Positions 56,451 through 64,000 of a stretch of 64,000 nucleotides of DNA are shown here, piece after piece. The notes beneath the pieces were generated by a model. The model worked only from the letters and a program-made list of their open reading frames with translations, did not search any database and was not told where the DNA came from. Made by a program: the position numbers and the translations under genes. Each line of letters opens with the position of its first letter. Position 1 is the stretch's first letter. This DNA is from Rivularia sp. PCC 7116 (lineage in GTDB: Bacteria > Cyanobacteriota > Cyanobacteriia > Cyanobacteriales > Nostocaceae): assembly GCF_000316665.1 (NCBI RefSeq), contig NC_019678.1:1674001-1738000 (forward strand), in the 5' to 3' direction.

Positions 56451-56816
56451 ATGTTAAAAATTATTTATGGCGACAATAACTTAAGCTTAGATTGCTTGGA
56501 TGGATGTTTAGAAGATTGGATAAACACAAGAGTTGCGATCGCTGTGCGTAGCGCTACGGGGATTCATATTGAATCTAGTACGGCTTCTTTTCTATTACCG
56601 GCAAACTCATCTACCATAGCCCAGGTAGAAAATATACAAGACGCAAATGTAGTGGAATTCTGCCGCTGCGATGCCAAATCACTTGAAGTTGTGTTGAAAG
56701 GTATCTGGTTAACATCAGAATTAGAAAGTGAAACAGGTGTATTCGTAACCAAACTCAAGGATGACACTGAATATTTATTGCAGAATATGTTTGAACCTAA
56801 ATTTTGCCCGGTTTAA
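56451..56816 (+). CDS. Uncharacterised cyanobacterial protein
   Basis: The 121-residue soluble product is beta-rich with a mildly acidic composition: MLKIIYGDNNLSLDCL, DWINTRVAIAVRSATGIHIE and GVFVTKLKDDTEYLLQ. It contains four cysteines, two of them in CRC near residue 72. I do not recognise a family. It lies just left of the Y-like RNA and vWA gene on the same strand, 53 bp from the first paired base of that RNA, so a shared transcript is possible. Confidence 0.6.
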   Translation: MLKIIYGDNNLSLDCLDGCLEDWINTRVAIAVRSATGIHIESSTASFLLPANSSTIAQVENIQDANVVEFCRCDAKSLEVVLKGIWLTSELESETGVFVTKLKDDTEYLLQNMFEPKFCPV

Positions 56817-56868
56817 CTAACTTTATAGTCTAATTTTATAATTAATCATTAAAAATTATTTACAGTCT

Positions 56869-56953
56869 TGCTGTTCGCGGGACTATGGTACGACTTCCGA
56901 ATCCCATCTTGAAACTGGTAATAGTCAGTCGTGCCGCCTTTCCCCGAACAGCA
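56869..56953 (+). ncRNA. Candidate Y-like RNA upstream of Ro-type gene
   Basis: By inspection, TGCTGTTCG (56869-56877) pairs perfectly with CGAACAGCA (56945-56953). After a bulged C, GGG (56879-56881) pairs with CCC (56942-56944). An asymmetric internal loop follows, then GGTACGACT (56887-56895) pairs fully with AGTCGTGCC (56927-56935), with one G-U. An alternative 6-bp helix GACTAT (56881-56886)/ATAGTC (56921-56926) competes. The top region contains TTCCGAATCC, reminiscent of a T-loop. Bacterial Y RNAs that bind Ro (TROVE) proteins have a closed end-to-end stem with tRNA-like parts and are usually beside the Ro gene, which fits. The strand assumed is that of the gene. The alternatives are a leader attenuator or a degenerate mobile palindrome. 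Confidence 0.5.
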
Positions 56954-56979
56954 TCCCCTCTTCAATTTTAAATTTCAGA

Positions 56980-58443
56980 TTGATATTTTCTGTCTCCTCT
57001 GGTTTATTTGTGATGAATGCTACTTTAAATAACCGTGCCCAAGAAGTAGCACGGGAAGATTTAGTCATGTTTATTAATGCTTGTTTGTCCTGTACGGGAC
57101 AGCGAGAATTCTATGATGATGCTTACGGGCAGAAAGTTTCAATTGACTTTTTGCATCAATATATTTTAGGTAATTACCGATTGCTGTACGCCCGTACTTT
57201 AGCAGCAGGCATTAATCATTTTAATCAAGCACAAATAATCTTAAATTTATTAGCTACAGGAAAAAATACATCCCACCAACATCGAAAAGAAGAAGGTGCA
57301 TTGATTGCCTGGGCACTCCAACAACTACCCCCCCAGCGTGCTTGGGGAATATTACAGCAGTTAAGACAGCGGAAAATAAACAACCGTCGCAGTCGTGCAA
57401 TTGCTCGCGATTACTTAAAATATCGCCGCAATCTTGATTTTGATGCAGTTAAGTATCGTTCTAAGTTAAGAGCCATTGTGACTCACGCGCATCTCCAACT
57501 TCAAGGTGAATTAGGTGATTTTCTCTTTCGTAATTGGAAGCAAAAACTATATGAAACAGAATTATTTGAAAACTTCCGTCAAGCTCATTTTAGTCAAGAA
57601 GCAGTTTACAAATTACCTTTTACTGTTGCCGAAGGTTTAGCAGTAAAACACAAAATTAAACGCGAAGTCTTCCTATCGCGCATCCAAGAAAGGATGACTT
57701 TAAACGAAAAACTGCGTTTCCAAAATGCTGGTGAAGGCGCAAAAATCAATATTGACGTCGATTTAGGTCGTCTTTCTTTAACCAAGCTAGCATTATATAT
57801 ACTTTCCTTACCCGTGGAAACTCGAAAACAGAAGCGAGATATTTTCGATTTAGCTCTAGAAAAATCCGCTCGCAAAACATTAAGCAAAGCACCGATGAAA
57901 TTGGGAAAAGTAGCGGCAGTCTTGGATTGTAGCTATTCGAGCTATGGTTCTTCCGAAAAGCGTCGTCGTCCTTTGGGTGTGGCTTTAGCTACTCACTATT
58001 TATTGAAAACTGCATCTAAAGAATATCAAGACTTTTGGACTCTACCACCTTTAGATGTATTGCAAGTACGTCCAAAAGGACAATCCGATTTAGCAACACC
58101 TGTATTAGACGCATTAGAGTGGGGTGCAGATTTAGTCGTAATTGTTTCCGATGGCTGCGAAAACGATCCACCATGCGGTGCGGCTCAAGTATTGCGTGTT
58201 TTTCGGCAACGTTTAGACTCAAAAAATCGTACATCTATAGTTCACTGCAATCCAGTTTTCAACTCGGATGATTTTTCTGTACGTTCTTTATGTGCCGATA
58301 TTCCTACCGTAGGGTTACGAGACGCTGAAGATTTACCAACTATGCTTGGCTTTGCTCAATTTGCCAACGGTTCGGCTTCTTTGTTTGATTTAGAAGATTA
58401 TTTAGCTCATAGAGTTAATCGTCAATTATCAATAAATAAGTAA
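56980..58443 (+). CDS. Ro/TROVE-like vWA-domain protein
   Basis: The 487-residue product has a helical HEAT-like first two thirds (about residues 25-290) and a von Willebrand A domain (about 305-470). The vWA has a full metal-ion site: D316-S318-S320 in VLDCSYSS, T373 in LATPVL, and D391 in VIVSDGCEND. This two-part layout is that of the Ro60/TROVE family, ring proteins that bind misfolded RNA and Y RNA. The TROVE assignment rests on architecture and NNRRSRAIARDYL-like basic helices, not on an alignment. The start may be residue 13 (MNATLNN, at 57016), as no clear ribosome-binding site marks 56980. A candidate Y-like RNA lies 26 bp upstream. The ARPP-like gene follows on the same strand with a repeat between. 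Confidence 0.75.
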   Translation: MIFSVSSGLFVMNATLNNRAQEVAREDLVMFINACLSCTGQREFYDDAYGQKVSIDFLHQYILGNYRLLYARTLAAGINHFNQAQIILNLLATGKNTSHQHRKEEGALIAWALQQLPPQRAWGILQQLRQRKINNRRSRAIARDYLKYRRNLDFDAVKYRSKLRAIVTHAHLQLQGELGDFLFRNWKQKLYETELFENFRQAHFSQEAVYKLPFTVAEGLAVKHKIKREVFLSRIQERMTLNEKLRFQNAGEGAKINIDVDLGRLSLTKLALYILSLPVETRKQKRDIFDLALEKSARKTLSKAPMKLGKVAAVLDCSYSSYGSSEKRRRPLGVALATHYLLKTASKEYQDFWTLPPLDVLQVRPKGQSDLATPVLDALEWGADLVVIVSDGCENDPPCGAAQVLRVFRQRLDSKNRTSIVHCNPVFNSDDFSVRSLCADIPTVGLRDAEDLPTMLGFAQFANGSASLFDLEDYLAHRVNRQLSINK

Positions 58444-58461
58444 GTAAACAAAAATATTTAC

Positions 58462-58562
58462 TGTCATTGCGAGCGAAGCGAAGCAATCCCAGCCCTTGCG
58501 ATGAGTCGCACATAAAGGTGAACGCTGAATGCTTCATTTCACTTCGTTCCATTCGCAATGAC
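58462..58562. repeat. Inverted-repeat element, TGTCATTG family, copy 2
   Basis: This 101-bp element begins TGTCATTGCGAGCGAAGCG and ends TTCGCAATGACA, the two ends being imperfect inverted repeats. It shares ordered blocks with 6865-6980 (reverse strand). It lies between the vWA gene and the ARPP-like gene, 18 bp after the first stop, and so probably forms a hairpin in any shared transcript. Confidence 0.75.
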
Positions 58563-58642
58563 ATTGTGTAATTAATTATGTTTAACTACTTATTTAATGA
58601 TGGTTGAGTAGCTGATAATTGATAATTGATAATTGATTTAAA

Positions 58643-59827
58643 ATGGCACAAAAGAAAAATATACTAACTAATATATCTCTTAAAGGATTAGATATTGCTC
58701 CTTCTCAAGTACGTGGTGCGGTAAGAATTTTACCATTATTAAGACGGAATGTACGCGACGATTTACGTTTGATGAAACGTTCTTATAATGACGATTTAAC
58801 TGTCGTATCTGTAGATAAAAACCTTAATTATTATGCTTATATTCCTCATGGGTTAGTGATGTCTTGGACTGATGACGGTAGTCCGGTGGCAGCTTTGGGA
58901 GGACAAATTCAAAAAATAAAACAACAAACAAAATCTGATGGTAAAAACTTAGATTGTGGTTGTACGAGCGTGCGTTTAATGCATCGCATGAGAAAAAAAG
59001 AATCCCAGAATCAATTAAGATTTTTACCCCTACATTTAGCAATGGAAGGTTTTCTTTCCATGTTTTTTTCTGGTCCGAATATTGCTTGGAGCGAATACTC
59101 TAAATATGCTCTTGCAAATGGTTTAGGTTGTCGTTACGAAACTGCCGTACAAGGACGCGAGATTGCGAAATTGGAAGATGCATTGCGGGTATTTGAAATT
59201 CACCCCAAACAGGTGGGGGTATTAATATTTGTAGCAGAAGCTTTAGCATCAGCTTTTGTGGTTCCTACCCCAGAAGATTATCGTTTACTGCATAGGAGTT
59301 TATTAGAAGACTTTTATGGTGAATTAATTTATCAATATGGTTTGCTTCACGATACAACTTTTCCTATGGATGTATCTATTAATGAATCAGAAATTAATAG
59401 TTTAAAAAGTTTAAGAGCGGCTATTAATAAAATGCGAATGGATTGGGCTTCTTTTCAAGGTTTTATGGCGAGTGGAATTTTAGATAGTCCATGTCAATCT
59501 AAAATAGTTTATAATGCTGGGCCATTTAGATTGCAGCGGTTTATTACCAATATAGAGCTTAAAGGTGAAAATCATATTGGAGAAGTTATTACTAGAGAAA
59601 ACGGAGAATTAGAATATTTAAAATCTTTTCGTTTATCTACCGCGCAAACAAAGCGAGTTTACTTACTAAGTAAATTAGCCGAACACAATTGGAATATTAA
59701 TGCTACTGCCGAAGCACTCGGAAATAATTATGATAGTTTTGTCCATCGTTTAGAAAAAGCTGGTTTTGGTTATTTATTAAATCAGCAAGTACGCGAACAA
59801 GTTCTTAAGAGAAGACGGAAGAAGTAG
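58643..59827 (+). CDS. ARPP-like protein with C-terminal Fis-type HTH
   Basis: The 394-residue product has a large alpha/beta N-terminal part (about residues 1-325) and ends in a Fis-type helix-turn-helix (about 345-380: NWNINATAEALGNNYDSFVHRLEKAG, given here as ATAEALG and FVHRLEKAG). The body has a cluster of short motifs: YIPHGLVMSW, DCGCTSVRLMHR, and ALASAFVVPTPEDYRLL. It resembles the cyanobacterial family named ARPP-2 (ARG and rhodanese-phosphatase associated), described with Ro-TROVE and vWA proteins in RNA repair and conflict systems; I recall this from memory and could not check it. It follows the vWA gene by 199 bp on the same strand. No catalytic residue can be assigned. It may regulate the operon or contact nucleic acid through the HTH. 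Confidence 0.65.
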   Translation: MAQKKNILTNISLKGLDIAPSQVRGAVRILPLLRRNVRDDLRLMKRSYNDDLTVVSVDKNLNYYAYIPHGLVMSWTDDGSPVAALGGQIQKIKQQTKSDGKNLDCGCTSVRLMHRMRKKESQNQLRFLPLHLAMEGFLSMFFSGPNIAWSEYSKYALANGLGCRYETAVQGREIAKLEDALRVFEIHPKQVGVLIFVAEALASAFVVPTPEDYRLLHRSLLEDFYGELIYQYGLLHDTTFPMDVSINESEINSLKSLRAAINKMRMDWASFQGFMASGILDSPCQSKIVYNAGPFRLQRFITNIELKGENHIGEVITRENGELEYLKSFRLSTAQTKRVYLLSKLAEHNWNINATAEALGNNYDSFVHRLEKAGFGYLLNQQVREQVLKRRRKK

Positions 59828-59832
59828 AATTT

Positions 59833-59878
59833 GGTAATTGAGAATTGGTAATTGGTAATTGGTAATTGGTAATTGGAC
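59833..59878. repeat. TAATTGG heptamer repeat
   Basis: About six copies of TAATTGG follow the ARPP-like gene, the same unit as at 30277-30313 and 46001-46028. Confidence 0.85.
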
Positions 59879-59923
59879 ATTGGGCATTGGGCTGTACGAT
59901 ACGAATGCTACTAGCTATGTAAT

Positions 59924-59957
59924 AAAAAATTGCCAGAGATTCTATTTTCTCTGACAA
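59924..59957 (-). terminator. Intrinsic terminator of the small leftward gene
   Basis: On the minus strand a 10-bp stem with one G-U pair (complement of 59948-59957 with 59930-59939) is followed by TTTTTT (complement of 59924-59929). It lies 45 bp after the stop of the gene at 60003-60194. Confidence 0.75.
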
Positions 59958-60002
59958 CTGTATTTGTTTCTCATATATTTTGTGGAAACATTAAAATAAA
60001 CG

Positions 60003-60194
60003 TTAGCCTTTGAGTGCTTTTGTAAAATTTCTACGATAAGATTTACTACCAATAAAGCAAGCTGGCCATAACAAAGATAAAGCAAGGCGATTTGTTAAGC
60101 TGTTGCTGAAATTAGTTCTTCTAAATCCAGTCCAAAATTTCCAAACACCGCCTACGTAAGCAACAATTAGTAAACCAGCAATGAACCCAGGCAT
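60003..60194 (-). CDS. Small membrane protein (63 aa)
   Basis: The ATG at 60194 has GGAG eight bases upstream and gives MPGFIAGLLIVAYVGGVWKFW, one hydrophobic helix, followed by a basic tail (GFRRTNFSNSLTNRLALSLLW) with a second short hydrophobic stretch. A 73-codon extension to 60224 has no ribosome-binding site. The good RBS and a terminator (59924-59957) make this a real single gene. No family is known to me. Confidence 0.75.
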   Translation of the reverse strand: MPGFIAGLLIVAYVGGVWKFWTGFRRTNFSNSLTNRLALSLLWPACFIGSKSYRRNFTKALKG

Positions 60195-60408
60195 TTTATC
60201 TACTCCAAAAAAAAGAATACTCAAATATCATGACTTGGCATAAGAGTCAATAATTACACTCTCATACACTAGTTTAAGGTAGGCTTACCTTTTCTATCCA
60301 GTTATATAGAGATGTGGAGATGGGAAGACAAGGGAATAGTTTTTCATACTCCTCAATTATTCCCAATACCCAATGCCCAATTACCAATTACCGATTACCG
60401 ATGAAAAA

Positions 60409-62838
60409 TCAAACAATATCTTTACGCTTGAGTAATATTAACGCCACAATCAAATAAACTACTGTGTGTAAACCGAGAATTCCCCAATTCAACATTAAAT
60501 TGTTGAAAGTCGCGTCATAAACTGAAGAAGCGGCAAAAATATCTTCTAATGAAGGTGCCCCTGGAGTGGCTGCCGGTACCATCTCGTTAACGTTAACTAA
60601 AGCACCATAAGCACCCATAGACCAACGACTAATAGTCAACCAGCCGAGTTTTCCCGATAATCTTTTTAATTCAAATAAAACCCCTGAAAGAATTATCTGA
60701 GGAATCATAATTAAAGGCAGTATGCTATTAGCTTCGTTTTCGTTTTTGACTGCTGCGGAAATCATTAAACTCAAACTAACGCTTGCTAGCAAAGTTAAAA
60801 AAGTTGTGATTCCTAAGCCCACCCCCCAAGGTATAAGATTAGATTCTGGCGATTTAAAACCAATTACAACAGTTATAACTATCAATAAAGTTTGTAAAAA
60901 AGTTAAACCACCACGAATCAAAACTTTAGAAGTTAAATAAGGCAGCAAACCCAAATTAATCAGCCTTTCCCTGGCATAAATAGCAGATTCTTTGACAATT
61001 TCTCTTACCGAACTCGAAAGCCCTACCCAGATACCAATACAGGCAAAGATAAATAATACTTTGAGTGCTAAAGGTCCTTGAGTGATTTCTAAAGGTTCTA
61101 ACTTACGTAGAGGAGTTTCGTTTCTTAATATCCAAGCCGTTAACGCGATCGCAATTGGCCCGGATATCAAAGCAAATATCCAACTAGCGCTATCTCTAAC
61201 TACTAATTGGAAGTATCGCTGGCTCAGTAATATCAACTGTTTAAATGGGGATATACCAGTATGAATTTTATCGTTGCTTTTCTTTTTGGTATCTGTACCT
61301 GGCTTGAGTAAATTGCCAACGTATTTCTGAAAATAAGCAGAATGCTTGTATCTTTTCGACCAATAATCTACTGTTTCAACTACTTCTTTAGGACTTCCAC
61401 CTTGGTCTAATTTAATATAAATATCGGAAAAGTACTTTAACTCATTCGACGGCATTTCAAAGTATTTTAACGCTTCCCCCGGAGGTCCGTAATAACATAA
61501 TTTGCCACCTCTACCCATAAAAGTAATTCTGTCGCAAACTTCAATATTTGCCGTGGCATGAGTAACTAATATCACCGTCCTCCCCTGGTCTGCCAATTCC
61601 CGCAGCAACCGCATCATCTCTTTATCTAAACCGGGATCGAGTCCAGAAGTCGGTTCATCAAGAAAAAATAACTTAGGATCGGCTAATAGCTCTACACCAA
61701 TGCTCACCCGTTTGCGCTGCCCTCCGCTAAGGTTGCGAATAAAGTTGGTTCTAACGTGAGTCAATTTAATTTGGTCGAGAGTTCTTTCTACGACTGCTTT
61801 CACCTCAGTATCGGGAGGAAGTCGCAATTTACATGCGTATGCTAAAACTTCCTCTACTCTCAAATCTGGATGTACGATGTCATCTTGGGGTACGTAACCA
61901 ATCTGAGAACGATAAACAGCCCAATTTCGCCGCAAGTTATCTCCATTGAGATATACCGAACCCGATGTTACTGGTGCAATTCCCAATAATGATTTCATCA
62001 AAGTGGATTTACCAGCGCCGCTTCCACCAACCAAAGCTACTAACTGTCCGGTTTCAATAGCTAAGGAAACATCGTCAAGGATTGCCTTTTGAGTTCCGCC
62101 TTTGACTTTAACAATCCGTTGTAGCCGATCCACGTCGAGGCGAACTTGACTACCATTATTTAATAATTCTAGGTATTCTTTTGTATAAAGTAACGAAAAT
62201 GGACCGATTTGTATTTTGCTGCCGTCGGTTAATTTAACCCGTTTAGAAATTCTTTCGCCATTGACAAAAGTACCGTTGCTACTGGAATCTTGGATAAAAT
62301 AACCGCCTTGACCATCAGGTAAAAGCGTTGTGTGTATGCGAGATACGGTTGGTGCATCCAACTGCATCGAAGCATAATCATCTAGTTTCGTTGCACGTCC
62401 TAGCTGTATGGGAGATTGCTTCAAACCTTTAAAAACCAAACGCCGATTGCTGGGAATAGCAACCGGAACATCTCTTGGATGATAGTAGGTTAACTGAATA
62501 TGGTTGTGAACCGATTGTCCGATTTCAAACTGCAATCCATCTTTTAATAAGTAGCCTGAAGCATCAATGCGATTTCCATTGATAAAAATTCCGTTACGGC
62601 TAGGTTTTGTACCTTCACCATCAAAAAGCCGATAAACATTACCTTCTTTTTTTAAAATAGCTTGTTTTCTAGAAAAAACTTCCCAACCAACAGGAACGTC
62701 TAAATCAGCCCACTCAAGCCCCCGTCCCAAGCGATGTTCTTCTTCCCTTAGATACAGCCGTAAAATTTGCCCTTGATTGTTTAATTCTAAATAAGGTTGA
62801 GGACTTGCAAGCGTTGGTTTGTCAAAGCTATGAGTCAT
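60409..62838 (-). CDS. FHA-FHA-ABC (ABCG-type) transporter
   Basis: The 809-residue product fuses two forkhead-associated domains (about residues 15-115 and 135-215; SSSNGTFVNGERI in the second) to an ABCG-like ATPase (about 240-480: Walker A GGSGAGKST, signature LSGGQRKRVSIGVEL, Walker B LFFLDEPTSGLD) and an ABC-2 membrane part with about six helices (525-805). FHA domains bind phosphothreonine, so Ser/Thr kinases probably control transport. Such half-transporters act as homodimers. The lipoprotein gene at 63176 is divergent with a 337-bp gap, suggesting shared control. Substrate is not evident. Confidence 0.9.
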   Translation of the reverse strand: MTHSFDKPTLASPQPYLELNNQGQILRLYLREEEHRLGRGLEWADLDVPVGWEVFSRKQAILKKEGNVYRLFDGEGTKPSRNGIFINGNRIDASGYLLKDGLQFEIGQSVHNHIQLTYYHPRDVPVAIPSNRRLVFKGLKQSPIQLGRATKLDDYASMQLDAPTVSRIHTTLLPDGQGGYFIQDSSSNGTFVNGERISKRVKLTDGSKIQIGPFSLLYTKEYLELLNNGSQVRLDVDRLQRIVKVKGGTQKAILDDVSLAIETGQLVALVGGSGAGKSTLMKSLLGIAPVTSGSVYLNGDNLRRNWAVYRSQIGYVPQDDIVHPDLRVEEVLAYACKLRLPPDTEVKAVVERTLDQIKLTHVRTNFIRNLSGGQRKRVSIGVELLADPKLFFLDEPTSGLDPGLDKEMMRLLRELADQGRTVILVTHATANIEVCDRITFMGRGGKLCYYGPPGEALKYFEMPSNELKYFSDIYIKLDQGGSPKEVVETVDYWSKRYKHSAYFQKYVGNLLKPGTDTKKKSNDKIHTGISPFKQLILLSQRYFQLVVRDSASWIFALISGPIAIALTAWILRNETPLRKLEPLEITQGPLALKVLFIFACIGIWVGLSSSVREIVKESAIYARERLINLGLLPYLTSKVLIRGGLTFLQTLLIVITVVIGFKSPESNLIPWGVGLGITTFLTLLASVSLSLMISAAVKNENEANSILPLIMIPQIILSGVLFELKRLSGKLGWLTISRWSMGAYGALVNVNEMVPAATPGAPSLEDIFAASSVYDATFNNLMLNWGILGLHTVVYLIVALILLKRKDIV

Positions 62839-63175
62839 TATATATAGTTTTAGGTTGAATATAAATTATTTAATCGAACCGATATCAATAGATGCATTAG
62901 ATGCATTCTTTTTGTTAGTCAAAAACAGCTACAACAAGATCTAAATAAGAAAGTTTTCCGTGCAACCTCGAAAACCTACTTGTTTGGTTTTGAACTAAAT
63001 TTGAAATTATTTGTACGTATTTACTTAAAAAAGCAGATATCGCCTATCTTAGTCAATAGGTATCTTACATTTGGCAATATAGATTTGAGCGAAAGTTAAG
63101 TTTGAAAAAGATTTGTAAATTTTGATAATTAAATTTAAATACGCAGCCATTTAAGTTCATTTATAAAAAAGTATT
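62839..63175. other. Divergent promoter region
   Basis: This 337-bp AT-rich stretch separates the divergent ABC transporter and lipoprotein genes. No hairpin or known operator was recognised. Confidence 0.5.
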
Positions 63176-64000
63176 ATGTTTATACGTGGGTTTGTGCGAT
63201 TCGGGTTTTTGATATTAATCGCACTCTTAGGGATAGGATGTAATTCTTCAAAAAGAGTACCAAAAAAAGTGACTCTAGGCTTAGTTAGCTATGGGGAAGA
63301 AGATATTTCACTCTATAAATACGAGGGCTTTAAAAACTATATTCAGGCACAAACAAAGTCGATAGTAGAACTAGAACCTGCTTACAACGAATTACAAGCT
63401 ATCGACCAAATTCATCGCAAGCAATGGGATATCGTGTTTGCACCACCAGGTTTAGCGGCGATCGCCATCGATAAGCAACTTTACAAACCTCTATTTTCAA
63501 TGGGTGAAGTAAGCAGCAGACAGCGTTCGTTAATAGTAGTCAGAGATGATAGCCCTATTAAGAAAATACCGGATTTGGCAAATAAAACTATAGCTTTGGG
63601 TCAAATAGGTTCTGCTGCTGGCTACTATGTTCCTTTATACGATCTCTACGGTTTAACCCTTAGAAATATCCGTTTTGCTCCCACTCCTAAAACAGTACTT
63701 CAATGGCTGAATGAAGGTAGCATTGATGCTGGTGCTTTGTCTGAAAAAAACTTTGAAATTTATCGTCGGCAAATTACGGAAACAAAGTTTAGAATCATAC
63801 ATATCAGTCGGTGGATTCCCCCCGGAGTCGTATTGCTATCACCAAATATTGAACGAAATCGGGAACGAGAAGTCCGCGCAATTATGAGTAAAGCCCCAGC
63901 AAATATTACATCAGATGCTGGTTATATTCCTAGCGTCAAAATTCCTGAATACAAGCAGTTTATTCAGCTAATTAAAAAAGTTAAACCTTTAGAGGCGCGA
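63176..64000 (+). CDS. PhnD-like substrate-binding lipoprotein (C-terminus cut by window edge)
   Basis: The frame is open from ATG 63176 to the window edge, 275 codons with no stop. A signal peptide of about 20 residues ends in LLGIGC, a weak lipobox (position -3 is G rather than the usual L). The rest follows the PhnD/NMT1-type periplasmic binding fold, with VTLGLVSYGEED at the start, GLAAIAIDKQLYKPLFS, ALGQIGSAAGYYVPL and ALSEKNFEIYR in order. Relatives bind phosphonate, phosphite or related anions, but many cyanobacterial ones are signalling receptors rather than importers. The last part of the domain and the stop lie beyond position 64000. It is divergent from the FHA-ABC gene. Confidence 0.85.
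   Translation, partial: MFIRGFVRFGFLILIALLGIGCNSSKRVPKKVTLGLVSYGEEDISLYKYEGFKNYIQAQTKSIVELEPAYNELQAIDQIHRKQWDIVFAPPGLAAIAIDKQLYKPLFSMGEVSSRQRSLIVVRDDSPIKKIPDLANKTIALGQIGSAAGYYVPLYDLYGLTLRNIRFAPTPKTVLQWLNEGSIDAGALSEKNFEIYRRQITETKFRIIHISRWIPPGVVLLSPNIERNREREVRAIMSKAPANITSDAGYIPSVKIPEYKQFIQLIKKVKPLEAR

Noticed and set aside
56896-56926. tRNA gene inside the candidate Y-like RNA
   Set aside because: A T-loop-like TTCCGAATCC is present, but there is no acceptor stem, anticodon arm or full cloverleaf.
1-64000. Prophage, integrase or intact transposase
   Set aside because: No reading frame with such motifs was seen; only non-autonomous repeats are present.

Overview
The window comes from a cyanobacterium, most likely a filamentous member of the Nostocales (Rivularia/Calothrix/Nostoc-like). 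The sequence shows this through phycocyanobilin:ferredoxin oxidoreductase (pcyA), a DevBCA-type exporter, CAAD, DUF1830, DUF3531 and DUF4079 proteins, DICT and HstK-type signalling proteins, three pentapeptide-repeat proteins, many GCGATCGC (HIP1) octamers, and short tandem repeats (TAATTGG, AACCTTT, GCTCACT) between genes. The DNA is AT-rich, with long gaps between genes and few operons. No tRNA, rRNA, CRISPR array, prophage or intact transposase gene was seen.

Layout. 1-6.1 kb: a truncated HstK-type Ser/Thr kinase-AAA protein, then a two-gene unit of a heme-oxygenase-like diiron protein and an FMO-like flavoprotein. 7-9.8 kb: glgA and hemC. 9.8-11.1 kb: a repeat-rich gap with a small inverted-repeat element flanked by an 8-bp direct repeat. 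11-17.3 kb: a metallophosphoesterase, a CAAD protein, two pentapeptide proteins and a TenA-like protein. 17.4-24 kb: an alpha/beta hydrolase, ilvD bracketed by two copies of a small palindromic repeat, an SMI1/KNR4 protein, and a large cNMP-binding/sigma54-AAA-like/membrane polyferredoxin fusion. 25-28.3 kb: an overlapping DegT aminotransferase - GT2 - FemAB/GNAT-like operon. 28.6-33.8 kb: a channel-like double-RCK protein, a PAS-only protein, a HAD phosphatase and a membrane protein. 34-37.5 kb: devBCA. 38.6-46.5 kb: pcyA, a WD-repeat protein, a MazF-type toxin-antitoxin unit, an ECF-like ATPase and several conserved cyanobacterial proteins. 47.5-55.7 kb: a B12-binding-type radical SAM protein, a DICT-HD protein, pentapeptide and WG-repeat proteins, a CPBP protease and clpS. 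56.4-60 kb: a Ro/TROVE-like vWA protein and an ARPP-like HTH protein. 60.4-64 kb: an FHA-ABC transporter divergent from a PhnD-like lipoprotein that runs off the end.

Most notable region. At 56.87-59.83 kb a vWA protein with a complete MIDAS set follows an 85-nt stretch (56869-56953). That stretch folds by inspection into a closed terminal stem, an internal loop and a second 9-bp stem. The same strand then carries a protein ending in a Fis-type helix-turn-helix. I propose a Ro-type ribonucleoprotein with its own Y-like RNA and an ARPP-type partner, possibly an RNA quality-control or repair/conflict system that lacks RtcB in this window. The RNA is a prediction from pairing only.

Other accessory signals are four families of small inverted-repeat elements (10229-10401; 10704-10799 with 38379-38540; 6865-6980 with 58462-58562; 18452-18516 with 20411-20472 and 55350-55413), a degenerate sigma54-type ATPase built into a membrane ferredoxin, and a possible small-molecule oxidation pair at 3.5-6.1 kb.
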